27,569 bases of DNA, from positions 1 to 27,569 of the forward strand of contig NZ_JABBDR010000260.1 in NCBI RefSeq assembly GCF_018854495.1, written 5' to 3'. The position numbers and the translations under genes are program-made. The notes under the pieces were generated by a model. It was not told the DNA's origin. It ran no database searches and saw nothing but the letters and a program-made list of their open reading frames with translations. This DNA comes from Acidithiobacillus ferruginosus (lineage in GTDB: Bacteria > Pseudomonadota > Gammaproteobacteria > Acidithiobacillales > Acidithiobacillaceae). Below, in pieces: positions 8,295 through 15,267 of this stretch (position 1 is its first letter; every line of letters starts with the position of its first letter).

Positions 8295-9369
8295 GGGTAG
8301 CTCCCGCTGGCTCGATGTGATCTCCGTTATTCACGGCGGCGAGATTGCCCACGACCACCGTCTCTCCCGCACTCAGCCCCGAAAGAATTTCCACACCCTC
8401 CGGCGTGCTCGGACCCGGTCGCACCATGCGATAATGCGCGACACCTTGGGCGTCAACGACAAAAACACCGGGGATTCCGGCCCGATCCAGCAAGGCAACC
8501 GCTGGCACTGTCATCACCTGCCGCTGGGTGACCGGCACTTCCACGCTGACATAGTCGCCAGCCTGTAGCGTACTGTCGGCGGGTAGGCTGAGCTTGACCG
8601 TATGGGCATGGGTCATCGCGTCTGCAGCCCCGACCAAATCCAGAACCGTTGCGGGAACACGTTTTCCCTCGGCGAGGACCGCGACTTTCTGACCGATCTG
8701 GAGGCTGTGATACAGCGTCCCGCTGACACTGCACTGGACTTCCAGTCGCGAGGTGTCCGCGAGGGCCAGAATGGGCTGACCGGGTGACGCGAGGTCTCCG
8801 TTCTGCAGGAACTTGCGCGTGATGATCCCGGAGAAGGGCGCCGTTACCCGGGCGTAGCGCAGTTGTGACCGCGCCGTGCCGACCCCGCCGCGGGCGGCTG
8901 CAACACGGGCCTGCGCCATGCCATAGGCCGACTTTATCTGGTCCCACTGTTGCTTGGGAATAGCCTTCTGAGCGTACAGGATCTTGAACCGCTCATAATT
9001 GGAGCGGGCGTCGGTGAGCGCCGACTGAGCCTCAGCCAGCCCCGCCTGCGCCTGCTGCACCTGCCCTACGACATCCGTCGGATCTACCTCAAAAAGCAGT
9101 TGTCCCGCCTGCACCGACTGTCCGTCACGCACACTCATGGAGTGGATGTAACCACTCAGACGCGAGCTGAGCTGCACCTGCTGGCGGGCAACGACCGTAC
9201 CCGGCACACGGGCGAAGGCAGCCATACTTTGATTCCGCGTCTGCAGGACGGGCGCAGAGACTTTACCCTGCGCCAGGGGCGCCTCGGGAGGCGATTTACC
9301 GCAGGCGGCGAGGCTTGCCATAGCGAATATCAGGGCCGCAATCCGCGCGGTACGCTTCCGGGTGTTCAT
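8287..9369 (-). CDS. RND periplasmic adaptor (membrane fusion) lipoprotein
   Basis: This adaptor links the inner membrane pump to the outer membrane channel. The 360-residue precursor has a lipoprotein signal ending SLAAC, so Cys23 should be lipidated. It is followed by a beta-barrel/lipoyl half (SGYIHSMSVRDGQSVQAGQLL, given here by position 72-92), an alpha-helical hairpin (about 103-170), the second lipoyl half (VTAPFSGIITRKFLQNGD at 175-192) and a C-terminal beta-barrel and membrane-proximal domain. The start at 9369 is set by the signal peptide, a GGAG ribosome-binding site, and an ATGA overlap with the tolC-like stop codon; a longer in-frame extension upstream merely reads through the neighbouring gene. 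It belongs to the HlyD/AcrA family and its partner is the adjacent RND pump. Confidence 0.93.
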   Translation of the reverse strand: MNTRKRTARIAALIFAMASLAACGKSPPEAPLAQGKVSAPVLQTRNQSMAAFARVPGTVVARQQVQLSSRLSGYIHSMSVRDGQSVQAGQLLFEVDPTDVVGQVQQAQAGLAEAQSALTDARSNYERFKILYAQKAIPKQQWDQIKSAYGMAQARVAAARGGVGTARSQLRYARVTAPFSGIITRKFLQNGDLASPGQPILALADTSRLEVQCSVSGTLYHSLQIGQKVAVLAEGKRVPATVLDLVGAADAMTHAHTVKLSLPADSTLQAGDYVSVEVPVTQRQVMTVPAVALLDRAGIPGVFVVDAQGVAHYRMVRPGPSTPEGVEILSGLSAGETVVVGNLAAVNNGDHIEPAGATHG

Positions 9370-10787
9370 TGGGAGACTCCTTCCGCGGTGGGCACACTGC
9401 TCACACCGACGATTTCCTGAGGGTTCAGTTTGCCGATGGCCAGCAACAGGGCACCACGGTCTGTCGCTTCCGCATAACGGGCGGAGACAAGCTCGGCACG
9501 CGTCTGATCCAGCTCCGCCTGTCCGCGCAGCAGGCCCGTCACAGTCTCTATGCCATTTTCGTAACGCAGGCGCACCATATGCTGCGCCTCCTCCATCTGC
9601 CTGACCGCAAGCTCCCGCATCCTGACCCGCAACGCGGCCTCCCGCGCGCTGCGCCAAACCTGCGCTACCTCCAAACGCAACTTATCCTGCGCCTCCTGTA
9701 ACGCAGCCAGAGTCTGCTCGTGCTTCGCCCGGGCGCGATCCAAACTGCCGCCCCGCGCGAAGTCGAGCACATTCCAGGTTACTTCTCCACCTACCGTGTA
9801 GGACGGCGCCGCATTGCCGAGAGTGCGGCCATTCCATTCCTGATTGGCCATCGCATTGATATGCGGCAGATAGGCGGCGCGGGCGATGCCGATACCTTCC
9901 TGCGCCGCTTTGACCTGATGGCGGAGGGCGACGATACCCGCATTCTGGGCCATCGCATCGCTCTGCAGGCTGCTGAGCGGCGCCGCAGGCAATATGGGCC
10001 GAACAGGGCCGTCCACGGTGAGCGTTTTTTCTTCCGGCCAACCGATCAACGTGGCAAGATTATCCAGGGCATTAGCCCGAGCATTCCGCGCACTTTCGAT
10101 GGCCAGTTCCGCCTTTTCCAGATAGACCTCCGCGGACAACAGATCGCTTTTTATCAGCACCCCGCGCGCCAGCAGGGAGCGGCTGGTTTTGACATACGAT
10201 GCGGCTGCCCGCTTGGCTTTATCCGCTACCTCAATAGCCGTGTCCGCGGCGACCACACCGTCATAGGCCTTGAGGACGGCATAGACCAGCTTCTGCCGGG
10301 CCATGGTATTTCCGCTCCGGGCGGCCTCCAGCATGGCCCGCGCCTGATCGATGCGCCCCCGGATTTCCCCGCCATTCCAGATCGGAATTTCCATTTGCAG
10401 CTTGGTACCGAAATTATGGTAGCCACCCGGTTGATCCAGCCCTGTCGGCGCCACACCCAGCGCATTCGGGCTGAACTGTCCCGCGCCAAAATCGTTGAAC
10501 GTTGCCTGCCGCTGCGACAGCTTCATGCCGAACACCGTCAGGGCATTGTTCGACTGGCTGGCAGAGAAAGAGGCCGCGAGCTTAGGAAGCAGATGACCAC
10601 GCGCCTCGGAAACTGCGCCCTGGGCTTCTGCTTGTCGGGCATGGGCCACGAGCATCTCCGGATTTTGTCTGAGGGCAAGATCAACGCACTGATTGAAGTC
10701 CAGGGCTGCGGCGGGTAGCGACGCACCGGTACCCATGAGCAGGACGATTAAAATGGAGCGTGTTTTTTTATGAGGACGAAAGGGCAT
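9366..10787 (-). CDS. TolC-family outer membrane efflux channel
   Basis: This 473-residue outer membrane factor forms the exit duct of the tripartite pump. The ATG at 10787 is preceded by GAGGAAAG at good spacing and opens a classic Sec signal (basic MPFRPHKKTR, hydrophobic ILIVLLMGTGASL, then PAAA before ALDFNQ). A longer frame exists upstream but lacks a ribosome-binding site. Two repeats of the OEP domain follow, each with long Ala-, Gln- and Glu-rich helices (for example around LALRQNPEMLVAHARQAEAQ, and near the C-terminus VRLRYENGIETVTGLL, a typical TolC-family signature). It is the first gene after the candidate regulated promoter at 10948-10976, and its stop overlaps the adaptor start by ATGA. 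A 161-nt or so untranslated leader is predicted. Confidence 0.92.
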   Translation of the reverse strand: MPFRPHKKTRSILIVLLMGTGASLPAAALDFNQCVDLALRQNPEMLVAHARQAEAQGAVSEARGHLLPKLAASFSASQSNNALTVFGMKLSQRQATFNDFGAGQFSPNALGVAPTGLDQPGGYHNFGTKLQMEIPIWNGGEIRGRIDQARAMLEAARSGNTMARQKLVYAVLKAYDGVVAADTAIEVADKAKRAAASYVKTSRSLLARGVLIKSDLLSAEVYLEKAELAIESARNARANALDNLATLIGWPEEKTLTVDGPVRPILPAAPLSSLQSDAMAQNAGIVALRHQVKAAQEGIGIARAAYLPHINAMANQEWNGRTLGNAAPSYTVGGEVTWNVLDFARGGSLDRARAKHEQTLAALQEAQDKLRLEVAQVWRSAREAALRVRMRELAVRQMEEAQHMVRLRYENGIETVTGLLRGQAELDQTRAELVSARYAEATDRGALLLAIGKLNPQEIVGVSSVPTAEGVSQ

Positions 10788-10939
10788 ATCTTTCCTCGCC
10801 GCGACAGGCGACACCAAAGCTCGGACAACCCAATGCTGCAAAGTCCGGGCAATACCAGCACGAATCCCCACTGCGGACGAACCGTCGATCCCGACCGGGC
10901 ATCAATGGCCGCGCCCTCAGTGGCGCACATAAGAACATC

Positions 10940-10952
10940 AGAATATTATTCT
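10940..10952. promoter_or_regulatory. Candidate ArsR-type operator (13-bp perfect dyad)
   Basis: AGAATATTATTCT is a perfect inverted repeat (6-bp arms, one central base) lying over the downstream half of the -10 box of the efflux operon promoter. ArsR/SmtB regulators commonly bind AT-rich dyads of this kind and repress by blocking polymerase. The dyad is seen directly; binding by the adjacent regulator is inferred. Confidence 0.45.
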
Positions 10953-10976
10953 ATAATGCAACCTATGCACATTCAA
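10948..10976 (-). promoter_or_regulatory. Candidate promoter of the tolC-RND-thiol operon
   Basis: On the minus strand TTGAAT (-35, 10971-10976) and TAGAAT (-10, 10948-10953) are separated by exactly 17 bp. The same TAGAAT -10 is used by the predicted tRNA-Gly promoter. The start point would be near 10941, leaving a long leader before tolC. The -10 overlaps the 13-bp dyad. Confidence 0.5.
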
Positions 10977-11034
10977 GCGCCCCCTAACGGCCGAGGGTCC
11001 ATCCTTCCCGCCACTCGGTACTATGCGGCAGTAT

Positions 11035-11337
11035 TCAACGGACGCTGCAGAAAACATCGCTCATCATGGAAATCAGGCGCAGGGTACGGGGGTCACCTAC
11101 GCGGTAATACACCTTGTTGGCATCCTTACGGGCACGAAGAATATCTTTCTCACGCAAAATAGCGAGATGTTGGGAGATGTTGCTCTGAGTAGTGCCGACG
11201 GCGGACACGATATCCTGCACACTCATCTCATCCGATCCCAGCACGCACAAAACCTTGAGGCGCAGCGGGTGCGCCATAGCCTTCAGGGAACGGGAGGCCT
11301 GTTCAATATCCTCTTCACGGGTTGGTAACTGTTCCAT
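11035..11337 (-). CDS. ArsR/SmtB-family regulator with SqrR/BigR/YgaV-like cysteine pair
   Basis: This is a 100-residue winged-helix repressor. The core AMAHPLRLKVLCVL (about 20-33), SVQDIVSAVGTTQSNISQHLAIL (about 39-61) and DANKVYYRVGD wing define the ArsR fold. I prefer the ATG at 11337 because AAGAGG sits 7 nt before it; an in-frame ATG at 11343 lies too close. There is no ELCVCDL metal box. It has only two cysteines, Cys31 in helix 2 and Cys97 in the C-terminal helix (DVFCSVR), spaced 66 residues. This matches, from memory, Cys41/Cys107 of SqrR, where the pair forms a polysulfide bridge. The protein ends at the second Cys as E. coli YgaV does. It lies upstream of the efflux operon on the same strand, separated by 247 nt containing a dyad/promoter, and likely represses that operon until reactive sulfur or oxidant appears. 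Confidence 0.9.
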   Translation of the reverse strand: MEQLPTREEDIEQASRSLKAMAHPLRLKVLCVLGSDEMSVQDIVSAVGTTQSNISQHLAILREKDILRARKDANKVYYRVGDPRTLRLISMMSDVFCSVR

Positions 11338-11412
11338 AATCATGCCTCTTGGTGTATAGTATCTTGTTGACTTCGCTTATAATTACCAAAAACCGCGGTG
11401 CTTGCGGTCACC

Positions 11413-11441
11413 TTGCCTTTTTTTGGCCATCCGCATAGAAT
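11413..11441 (+). promoter_or_regulatory. sigma70-type promoter for tRNA-Gly
   Basis: TTGCCT (-35, 11413-11418), a 17-bp spacer, and TAGAAT (-10, 11436-11441) place the start within a few bases of the mature tRNA 5' end at 11451. Sequence seen; activity inferred. Confidence 0.6.
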
Positions 11442-11450
11442 CCACCACAA

Positions 11451-11524
11451 GCGGGTGTAGTTCAATGGCAGAACCTGAGCTTCCCAAGCTCATGGCGTGG
11501 GTTCGATTCCCATCACCCGCTCCA
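11451..11524 (+). tRNA. tRNA-Gly (anticodon CCC)
   Basis: A complete cloverleaf: acceptor GCGGGTG pairs with CACCCGC, D-arm GTTC...GAAC, anticodon stem TGAGC/GCTCA enclosing TTCCCAA (anticodon CCC), T-arm TGGGTTCGATTCCCA, discriminator T and encoded CCA. It closely resembles bacterial tRNA-Gly(CCC), which reads GGG codons. It is a singleton gene between the arsR-type regulator and ubiD. No strong terminator hairpin is visible in the 112 nt that follow, up to the ubiD stop. Confidence 0.95.
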
Positions 11525-11636
11525 TTTCAAATGCAAGGTTCAGGTCACCGCCACAACGCCGACTTTAATACCCATCAGTGATTAAGAATAACCCCATATG
11601 AGTATTTAAGGAACCCCGCACCCCTTCCATGCGCAT

Positions 11637-13109
11637 TTAGAACAGCGGCCGATCCAGCGCCAGCAACAGGTCATCCACTCGTTGGCGCACCACGGCAGTC
11701 ATCTGGATGGGGCGGCCCCATTCCCGGGCAGTCTCTCCGGGCAGTTTGTTGGTGGCGTCCATCCCCACCTTACCACCGAGTCCGGCAACCGGCGAAGCGA
11801 AGTCGAGATAATCGATGGGTGTATTTTCGACGGGGGTAATGTCGCGCACCGGGTCCATCCGGGTGGTCATCGCCCAGATCACATCTTCCCAACGGCGCAC
11901 ATCGATGTCTTCGTCCACCACGATGATAAACTTGGTGTACATGAACTGTCGCAAAAAGCCCCAGATACCGAACATGACCCTTTTTGCATGACCGGGGTAA
12001 CCCTTGCGGATACTGACAACGGCCAGACGGTAGGAACAGCCCTCCGGCGGCAGATAAAAATCCACGATTTCCGGGAACTGTTTCTGCAGCAGGGGCACGA
12101 AGACTTCGTTGAGGGCCGCACCCAGTATGGCCGGTTCATCGGGGGGTCGGCCGGTGTAGGTGCTGTGGTAAACAGGATTTTCGCGGTGGCTGATGGTTTC
12201 CACGGTGAACACCGGAAAACGCTCGGCCTCATTGTAGTAGCCGGTGTGGTCTCCAAAAGGCCCCTCCACCGCCATGTCATCCGGATAAATATGCCCTTCC
12301 AGGACGATCTCCGCGCGCGCGGGCACCTGTAGCGGGACGCTCAGGGCATTGGCGAGCTCGGTACGCCCGCCACGCAGCAGACCGGCGAACTGGTGCTCGG
12401 AAATGGTATCGGGAATAGGAATGACCGCCGCCAGGATGGTTGCCGGATCGGCGCCGTAGGCTACGGCAACGGGGAATGGCTCGCCCGGGTGCGCTTTCTG
12501 GAATTCTCGCAGGTCCTGGGCCCCCCCCCGGTGCGCCAGCCAGCGCATGATCACCCGGTTACGACCGATGACCTGTTGCCGGTAGATACCCATGTTGGCC
12601 CGCCGCTTGTGTGGCCCTTTGGTCACGGTCAGGCCCCAGGTCATGAGCGGCGCCGCGTCTTCGGGCCAGCAGGTTTGCACCGGCAGGGCGGCAAGGTCGA
12701 CCCCATCTCCGCGCAGGATGATTTCCTGGCAGGGAGGGCGACTCAGGGTGGTCGGTGCCATGTACAGGATCTTGCGCAGGGTGGGCAATTTGTCCCAGAG
12801 GTCGCGCAGACCGCGGGGCGGGTCAGGTTCCTTGAGATAGGCCAGTAACTGACCGATCTGCCGGAGATCCGCCAGGGATTCGCCCCCCATCCCCAGCGCC
12901 ACGCGTTCCGTCGTCCCGAACAGGTTGCCCAGCACCGGCATGTCGTAGCCAATGGGCTGGGTGAACAGAACGGCCGGCCCTGCCGCCCGCAAGGTTCGGT
13001 CACAGATTTCCGTTATCTCCAGTTTGGGAGAGACGGGCACGCTCAGCCGGCGCAGTAAATCGCGCTTTTCGAGATCGGCCAAAAAGGCGCGAAGGTCACG
13101 GTAGCTCAT
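11637..13109 (-). CDS. ubiD: UbiD-family prFMN-dependent decarboxylase (ubiquinone biosynthesis)
   Basis: UbiD decarboxylates 3-polyprenyl-4-hydroxybenzoate in ubiquinone synthesis using prenylated FMN made by UbiX. The 490-residue product is close to the usual 490-500 and very similar in remembered alignment to E. coli UbiD. Conserved blocks include [13 protein letters not shown] (172-184), the [11 protein letters not shown] loop (189-199), the prFMN/metal motif [13 protein letters not shown] (282-294), [13 protein letters not shown], and [14 protein letters not shown] near the C-terminus. It is the last gene of a minus-strand run, 24 nt after the PhnD-like gene. The coding strand contains a run of nine G (12521-12529) inside the HRGGAQ codons, an unusually long homopolymer for an essential reading frame. 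ubiX is not in the window. Confidence 0.95.
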   Translation of the reverse strand: MSYRDLRAFLADLEKRDLLRRLSVPVSPKLEITEICDRTLRAAGPAVLFTQPIGYDMPVLGNLFGTTERVALGMGGESLADLRQIGQLLAYLKEPDPPRGLRDLWDKLPTLRKILYMAPTTLSRPPCQEIILRGDGVDLAALPVQTCWPEDAAPLMTWGLTVTKGPHKRRANMGIYRQQVIGRNRVIMRWLAHRGGAQDLREFQKAHPGEPFPVAVAYGADPATILAAVIPIPDTISEHQFAGLLRGGRTELANALSVPLQVPARAEIVLEGHIYPDDMAVEGPFGDHTGYYNEAERFPVFTVETISHRENPVYHSTYTGRPPDEPAILGAALNEVFVPLLQKQFPEIVDFYLPPEGCSYRLAVVSIRKGYPGHAKRVMFGIWGFLRQFMYTKFIIVVDEDIDVRRWEDVIWAMTTRMDPVRDITPVENTPIDYLDFASPVAGLGGKVGMDATNKLPGETAREWGRPIQMTAVVRQRVDDLLLALDRPLF

Positions 13110-13133
13110 GGGTGCATTGTAACCACAGCCCGA

Positions 13134-14006
13134 TTAGTTTGTCCCGCTATCGGGGTCCTCACGGGCAACGACAAAGGCACTGTCATCGATGGCCAGAGAC
13201 GAAGTCGTGCGCAGATCGATGGCCTCGTGGCCGCTGATGTATTCTTCGGTAAGCATGGTCAGGCACGCCACCTCTTCGGCGCTTACCGGCACAAAACCGG
13301 AAAAGCCGACGTCCTGCAATAATACCTGCCCCCGCGCCTCCTGGTCCATTTGGCAAAGTATCCTGGTAAGCAGATCCCGCTGCGCGGATAATCGTGGGCC
13401 AACACAGAATGCATGGAACGCGAAGGCGTCGTCAGAACGGTCTATAATGCGCAGACTATCGCGAATCAGGCCGCTTGCGCTGGCATAAACTTCGTCAAAC
13501 AAAAAACCGACATCCGCCTGCCCCTGTAATATGGCCTTGAGCACCCCCTGGTAACTGCCAGTAAAGACGAATTCCAGGCGTGCCCGGTCGATCTCCGCTT
13601 TATCCAGCAGAAACAACCCCACCATGTGAACCAGTGTGGCGGGATGGGCGGAGGCTATGCGGATACGCGGCGACAAATCCGCGATCTCCCATACCGGACG
13701 GACCGCCGCGGTGCACAAATATACTTCATCAAAATGATCCCGGGGTTTGGCGATAGGTATAAAGTCCATCTTTTGTACGTATTGCACCCAGTCGAATGGA
13801 TTGGCGTAAACCAGATCGTATTGGTTGTGGAGCACTGCGGCGCGACAGGCATCAAAGCCGTCATACGGCTGAAAATGCATTATCTGACCGAGATGCCGCT
13901 GCAGATAGGTGTTCATCAGAAACCATCCCGGGAGATTCTTTCCGGAGTAATTCGGATCTACCGTAAAGTTCAGGGTGACCGCACTGGAGATTTTAGGAGA
14001 TGGCAT
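13134..14006 (-). CDS. PhnD-like periplasmic-binding-fold protein without signal peptide
   Basis: This 290-residue protein belongs to the phosphate/phosphite/phosphonate (PhnD) solute-binding fold. Typical features are FTVDPNYSG near the N-terminus, the YDLVYANPFDWVQY segment (about 62-76), a hinge with IRIASAHPATLVHMVG, and GSYQGVLKAILQGQADVGFLFDEVY (about 148-172). It lacks any hydrophobic signal or lipobox: the N-terminus MPSPKISSAVTLNF runs directly into the first beta strand, so it is predicted cytoplasmic. No ABC permease or ATPase gene is nearby. GAGGA precedes the ATG. It follows the SCP2-domain gene by 12 nt and precedes ubiD by 24 nt. A ligand-sensing or lipid/quinone-related role with the SCP2 protein is conceivable, but the function is unknown. 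Confidence 0.75.
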   Translation of the reverse strand: MPSPKISSAVTLNFTVDPNYSGKNLPGWFLMNTYLQRHLGQIMHFQPYDGFDACRAAVLHNQYDLVYANPFDWVQYVQKMDFIPIAKPRDHFDEVYLCTAAVRPVWEIADLSPRIRIASAHPATLVHMVGLFLLDKAEIDRARLEFVFTGSYQGVLKAILQGQADVGFLFDEVYASASGLIRDSLRIIDRSDDAFAFHAFCVGPRLSAQRDLLTRILCQMDQEARGQVLLQDVGFSGFVPVSAEEVACLTMLTEEYISGHEAIDLRTTSSLAIDDSAFVVAREDPDSGTN

Positions 14007-14018
14007 ACGTTATTATCC

Positions 14019-14465
14019 TCAGATATCAAAATCTACCGGTATCTCACCGAGAATATTGAGGTGGATATTAAACGGTGTCATATATTTCATGGCCGTCATC
14101 ATGGATCCCTTAAACTTGAGCCGTCGGGTCATCAAGGCCGATTTTCCGCTGATCTCTCCCGACAGGATTTTCTGCCAGTGGTCCATGCTTGTCCACATGA
14201 TGAAGTCGCGGCGCCGCCCGTCGGAAGGTCCGGCATAGATAACCTTCCCCGCCTTGCAGAACAACATGACGTGAGGGATATCAGGGCGATCTTCAATATA
14301 ATACTCCCAGGTGGCATTGAAGTTTTTCAGATCTTTCTGAATTTCCGGGTGGGTATCCCACTGCTTGCCGACGAGACGAATCCACTCTGTACTCATAAAT
14401 TTTGCCACCATAATCAGAGTCCCCGCGCTCAATACCTTGACCATCAAAGCATCCGATGACATCAT
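14019..14465 (-). CDS. SCP2 sterol-carrier-domain protein
   Basis: This 148-residue protein contains an SCP2-like lipid-binding domain. The pattern WEYYIEDRPDIPHVMLFCKAG (strands), DFIMWTSMDHWQKILSGEISGKSALMTRRLKFKGSM (helix then the GDxx-like turn, about 86-121) and a C-terminal hydrophobic tail fit the family. SCP2 folds bind apolar ligands such as fatty acids, sterols or quinone intermediates; UbiJ uses one in ubiquinone synthesis, but this protein lacks UbiJ's C-terminal coiled coil. Two ATGs (14465, 14462) and a GTG (14468) are available; AGGAAA favours 14465. Upstream, three alternating TTTCC/GGAAA half-sites form overlapping dyads that include the ribosome-binding site. It forms a tight pair with the PhnD-like gene. 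Confidence 0.75.
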   Translation of the reverse strand: MMSSDALMVKVLSAGTLIMVAKFMSTEWIRLVGKQWDTHPEIQKDLKNFNATWEYYIEDRPDIPHVMLFCKAGKVIYAGPSDGRRRDFIMWTSMDHWQKILSGEISGKSALMTRRLKFKGSMMTAMKYMTPFNIHLNILGEIPVDFDI

Positions 14466-14468
14466 CAC

Positions 14469-14495
14469 TTTCCTATATTAGGAAATATGATTTCC
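14469..14495. promoter_or_regulatory. Overlapping dyads at the SCP2 gene start
   Basis: TTTCCTA-TAT-TAGGAAA (14469-14485) is a perfect 7-bp inverted repeat. Its right arm is reused in GGAAAT-ATG-ATTTCC (14481-14495), a second perfect dyad. The half-sites TTTCC, GGAAA, TTTCC are spaced 12 and 10 bp, about one helical turn. The first dyad contains the ribosome-binding site. It could be an operator or a pair of mutually exclusive RNA hairpins gating translation. Confidence 0.45.
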
Positions 14496-14520
14496 CCGGA
14501 TGGCCCCTACTGATTCCTAT

Positions 14521-15267
14521 TTAGACGCCGTTGCGGTTTTCGCCAGCTGCCAGCAAATGCTGGAGAACCATACCGGACAATACTACCCCGAAGAGCGCGG
14601 GCATGAAGGAAATGGTGCCGTTGACCGTTTTAGCCCGCCCGCCCGCACCGGATACTTCCGAGGGAGGGGCTTCCCGGCGCGGGGATTCATCGGAAAAGAC
14701 GGTCTGCACGTCGAGGGACGCGCCATTCTTGCGCAGCAGCGCGCGCAACTCACGGGCCAGGGGGCATTTTTCCGTCTGGTTGAGTCTTGCGACACGAACC
14801 CGGCGGGGATCGAGACGATTGCCCGCGCCCATGCTGGAAAAAACCGGTAAGCCCAGGGCCTGCGCCGTCTGGATAAGAATCGCTTTGCAGGCGATGGCAT
14901 CAATGCAATCCACGACCATTTCCGCACCACTGTCCGCCAGCAGGCGTGTGGCATTGTCCGCGCTGATGAACTCCTGACGGGTTTCAAGCACACAATCGGG
15001 ATAAATGTCCCGAATCCGCGCCGCCATTACCGCCACCTTGGGCTGATTCAGCGTGGAATGCAGGGCGACGATTTGCCGGTTGATATTGGAAATGCTGACC
15101 ACGTCGTGGTCGATGAGCGTGATATGCCCTATCCCGGCACGGGCAAGGTTTTCTGCGACATAACCGCCAACGCCACCGACACCGGCAAGGAGCACGTGGC
15201 GGTCACGCAGATTCGCGACAGCGGGAGCGCCCAGGAGAATTTCGGTACGAGCAAAAGGATGGGGCAT
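14521..15267 (-). CDS. tcdA: tRNA threonylcarbamoyladenosine dehydratase (ThiF/E1-like)
   Basis: TcdA (CsdL) uses ATP to cyclise t6A37 of tRNA to ct6A in the cytoplasm. The 248-residue protein shows the E1-like nucleotide-binding motif LAGVGGVGGY (28-37), Asp53 of LIDHD, the NINRQ motif (62-66), Lys77, and VVDCIDAIACK (118-128). Length and the PVFSSMGAGNRLDP segment match the TcdA subfamily rather than ThiF or MoeB, and no C-terminal rhodanese is present. The ATG at 15267 overlaps the TAA of tatD by one base (TAATG), so the two genes are coupled. The last ~55 nt before the SCP2 gene hold the dyads described separately. The window also contains tsaB, an enzyme of the upstream t6A pathway. Confidence 0.93.
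   Translation of the reverse strand: MPHPFARTEILLGAPAVANLRDRHVLLAGVGGVGGYVAENLARAGIGHITLIDHDVVSISNINRQIVALHSTLNQPKVAVMAARIRDIYPDCVLETRQEFISADNATRLLADSGAEMVVDCIDAIACKAILIQTAQALGLPVFSSMGAGNRLDPRRVRVARLNQTEKCPLARELRALLRKNGASLDVQTVFSDESPRREAPPSEVSGAGGRAKTVNGTISFMPALFGVVLSGMVLQHLLAAGENRNGV

Noticed and set aside
8287..9657. Longer version of the adaptor protein starting within the tolC-like gene
   Set aside because: The extra N-terminus lacks a ribosome-binding site and precedes an evident lipoprotein signal peptide; the ATG at 9369 has a ribosome-binding site and an ATGA overlap.
10748..10930. 60-codon minus-strand frame in the leader of the tolC-like gene
   Set aside because: No ribosome-binding site precedes its ATG, it overlaps the tolC signal-peptide region by about 40 nt, and its composition is not that of a recognisable protein.
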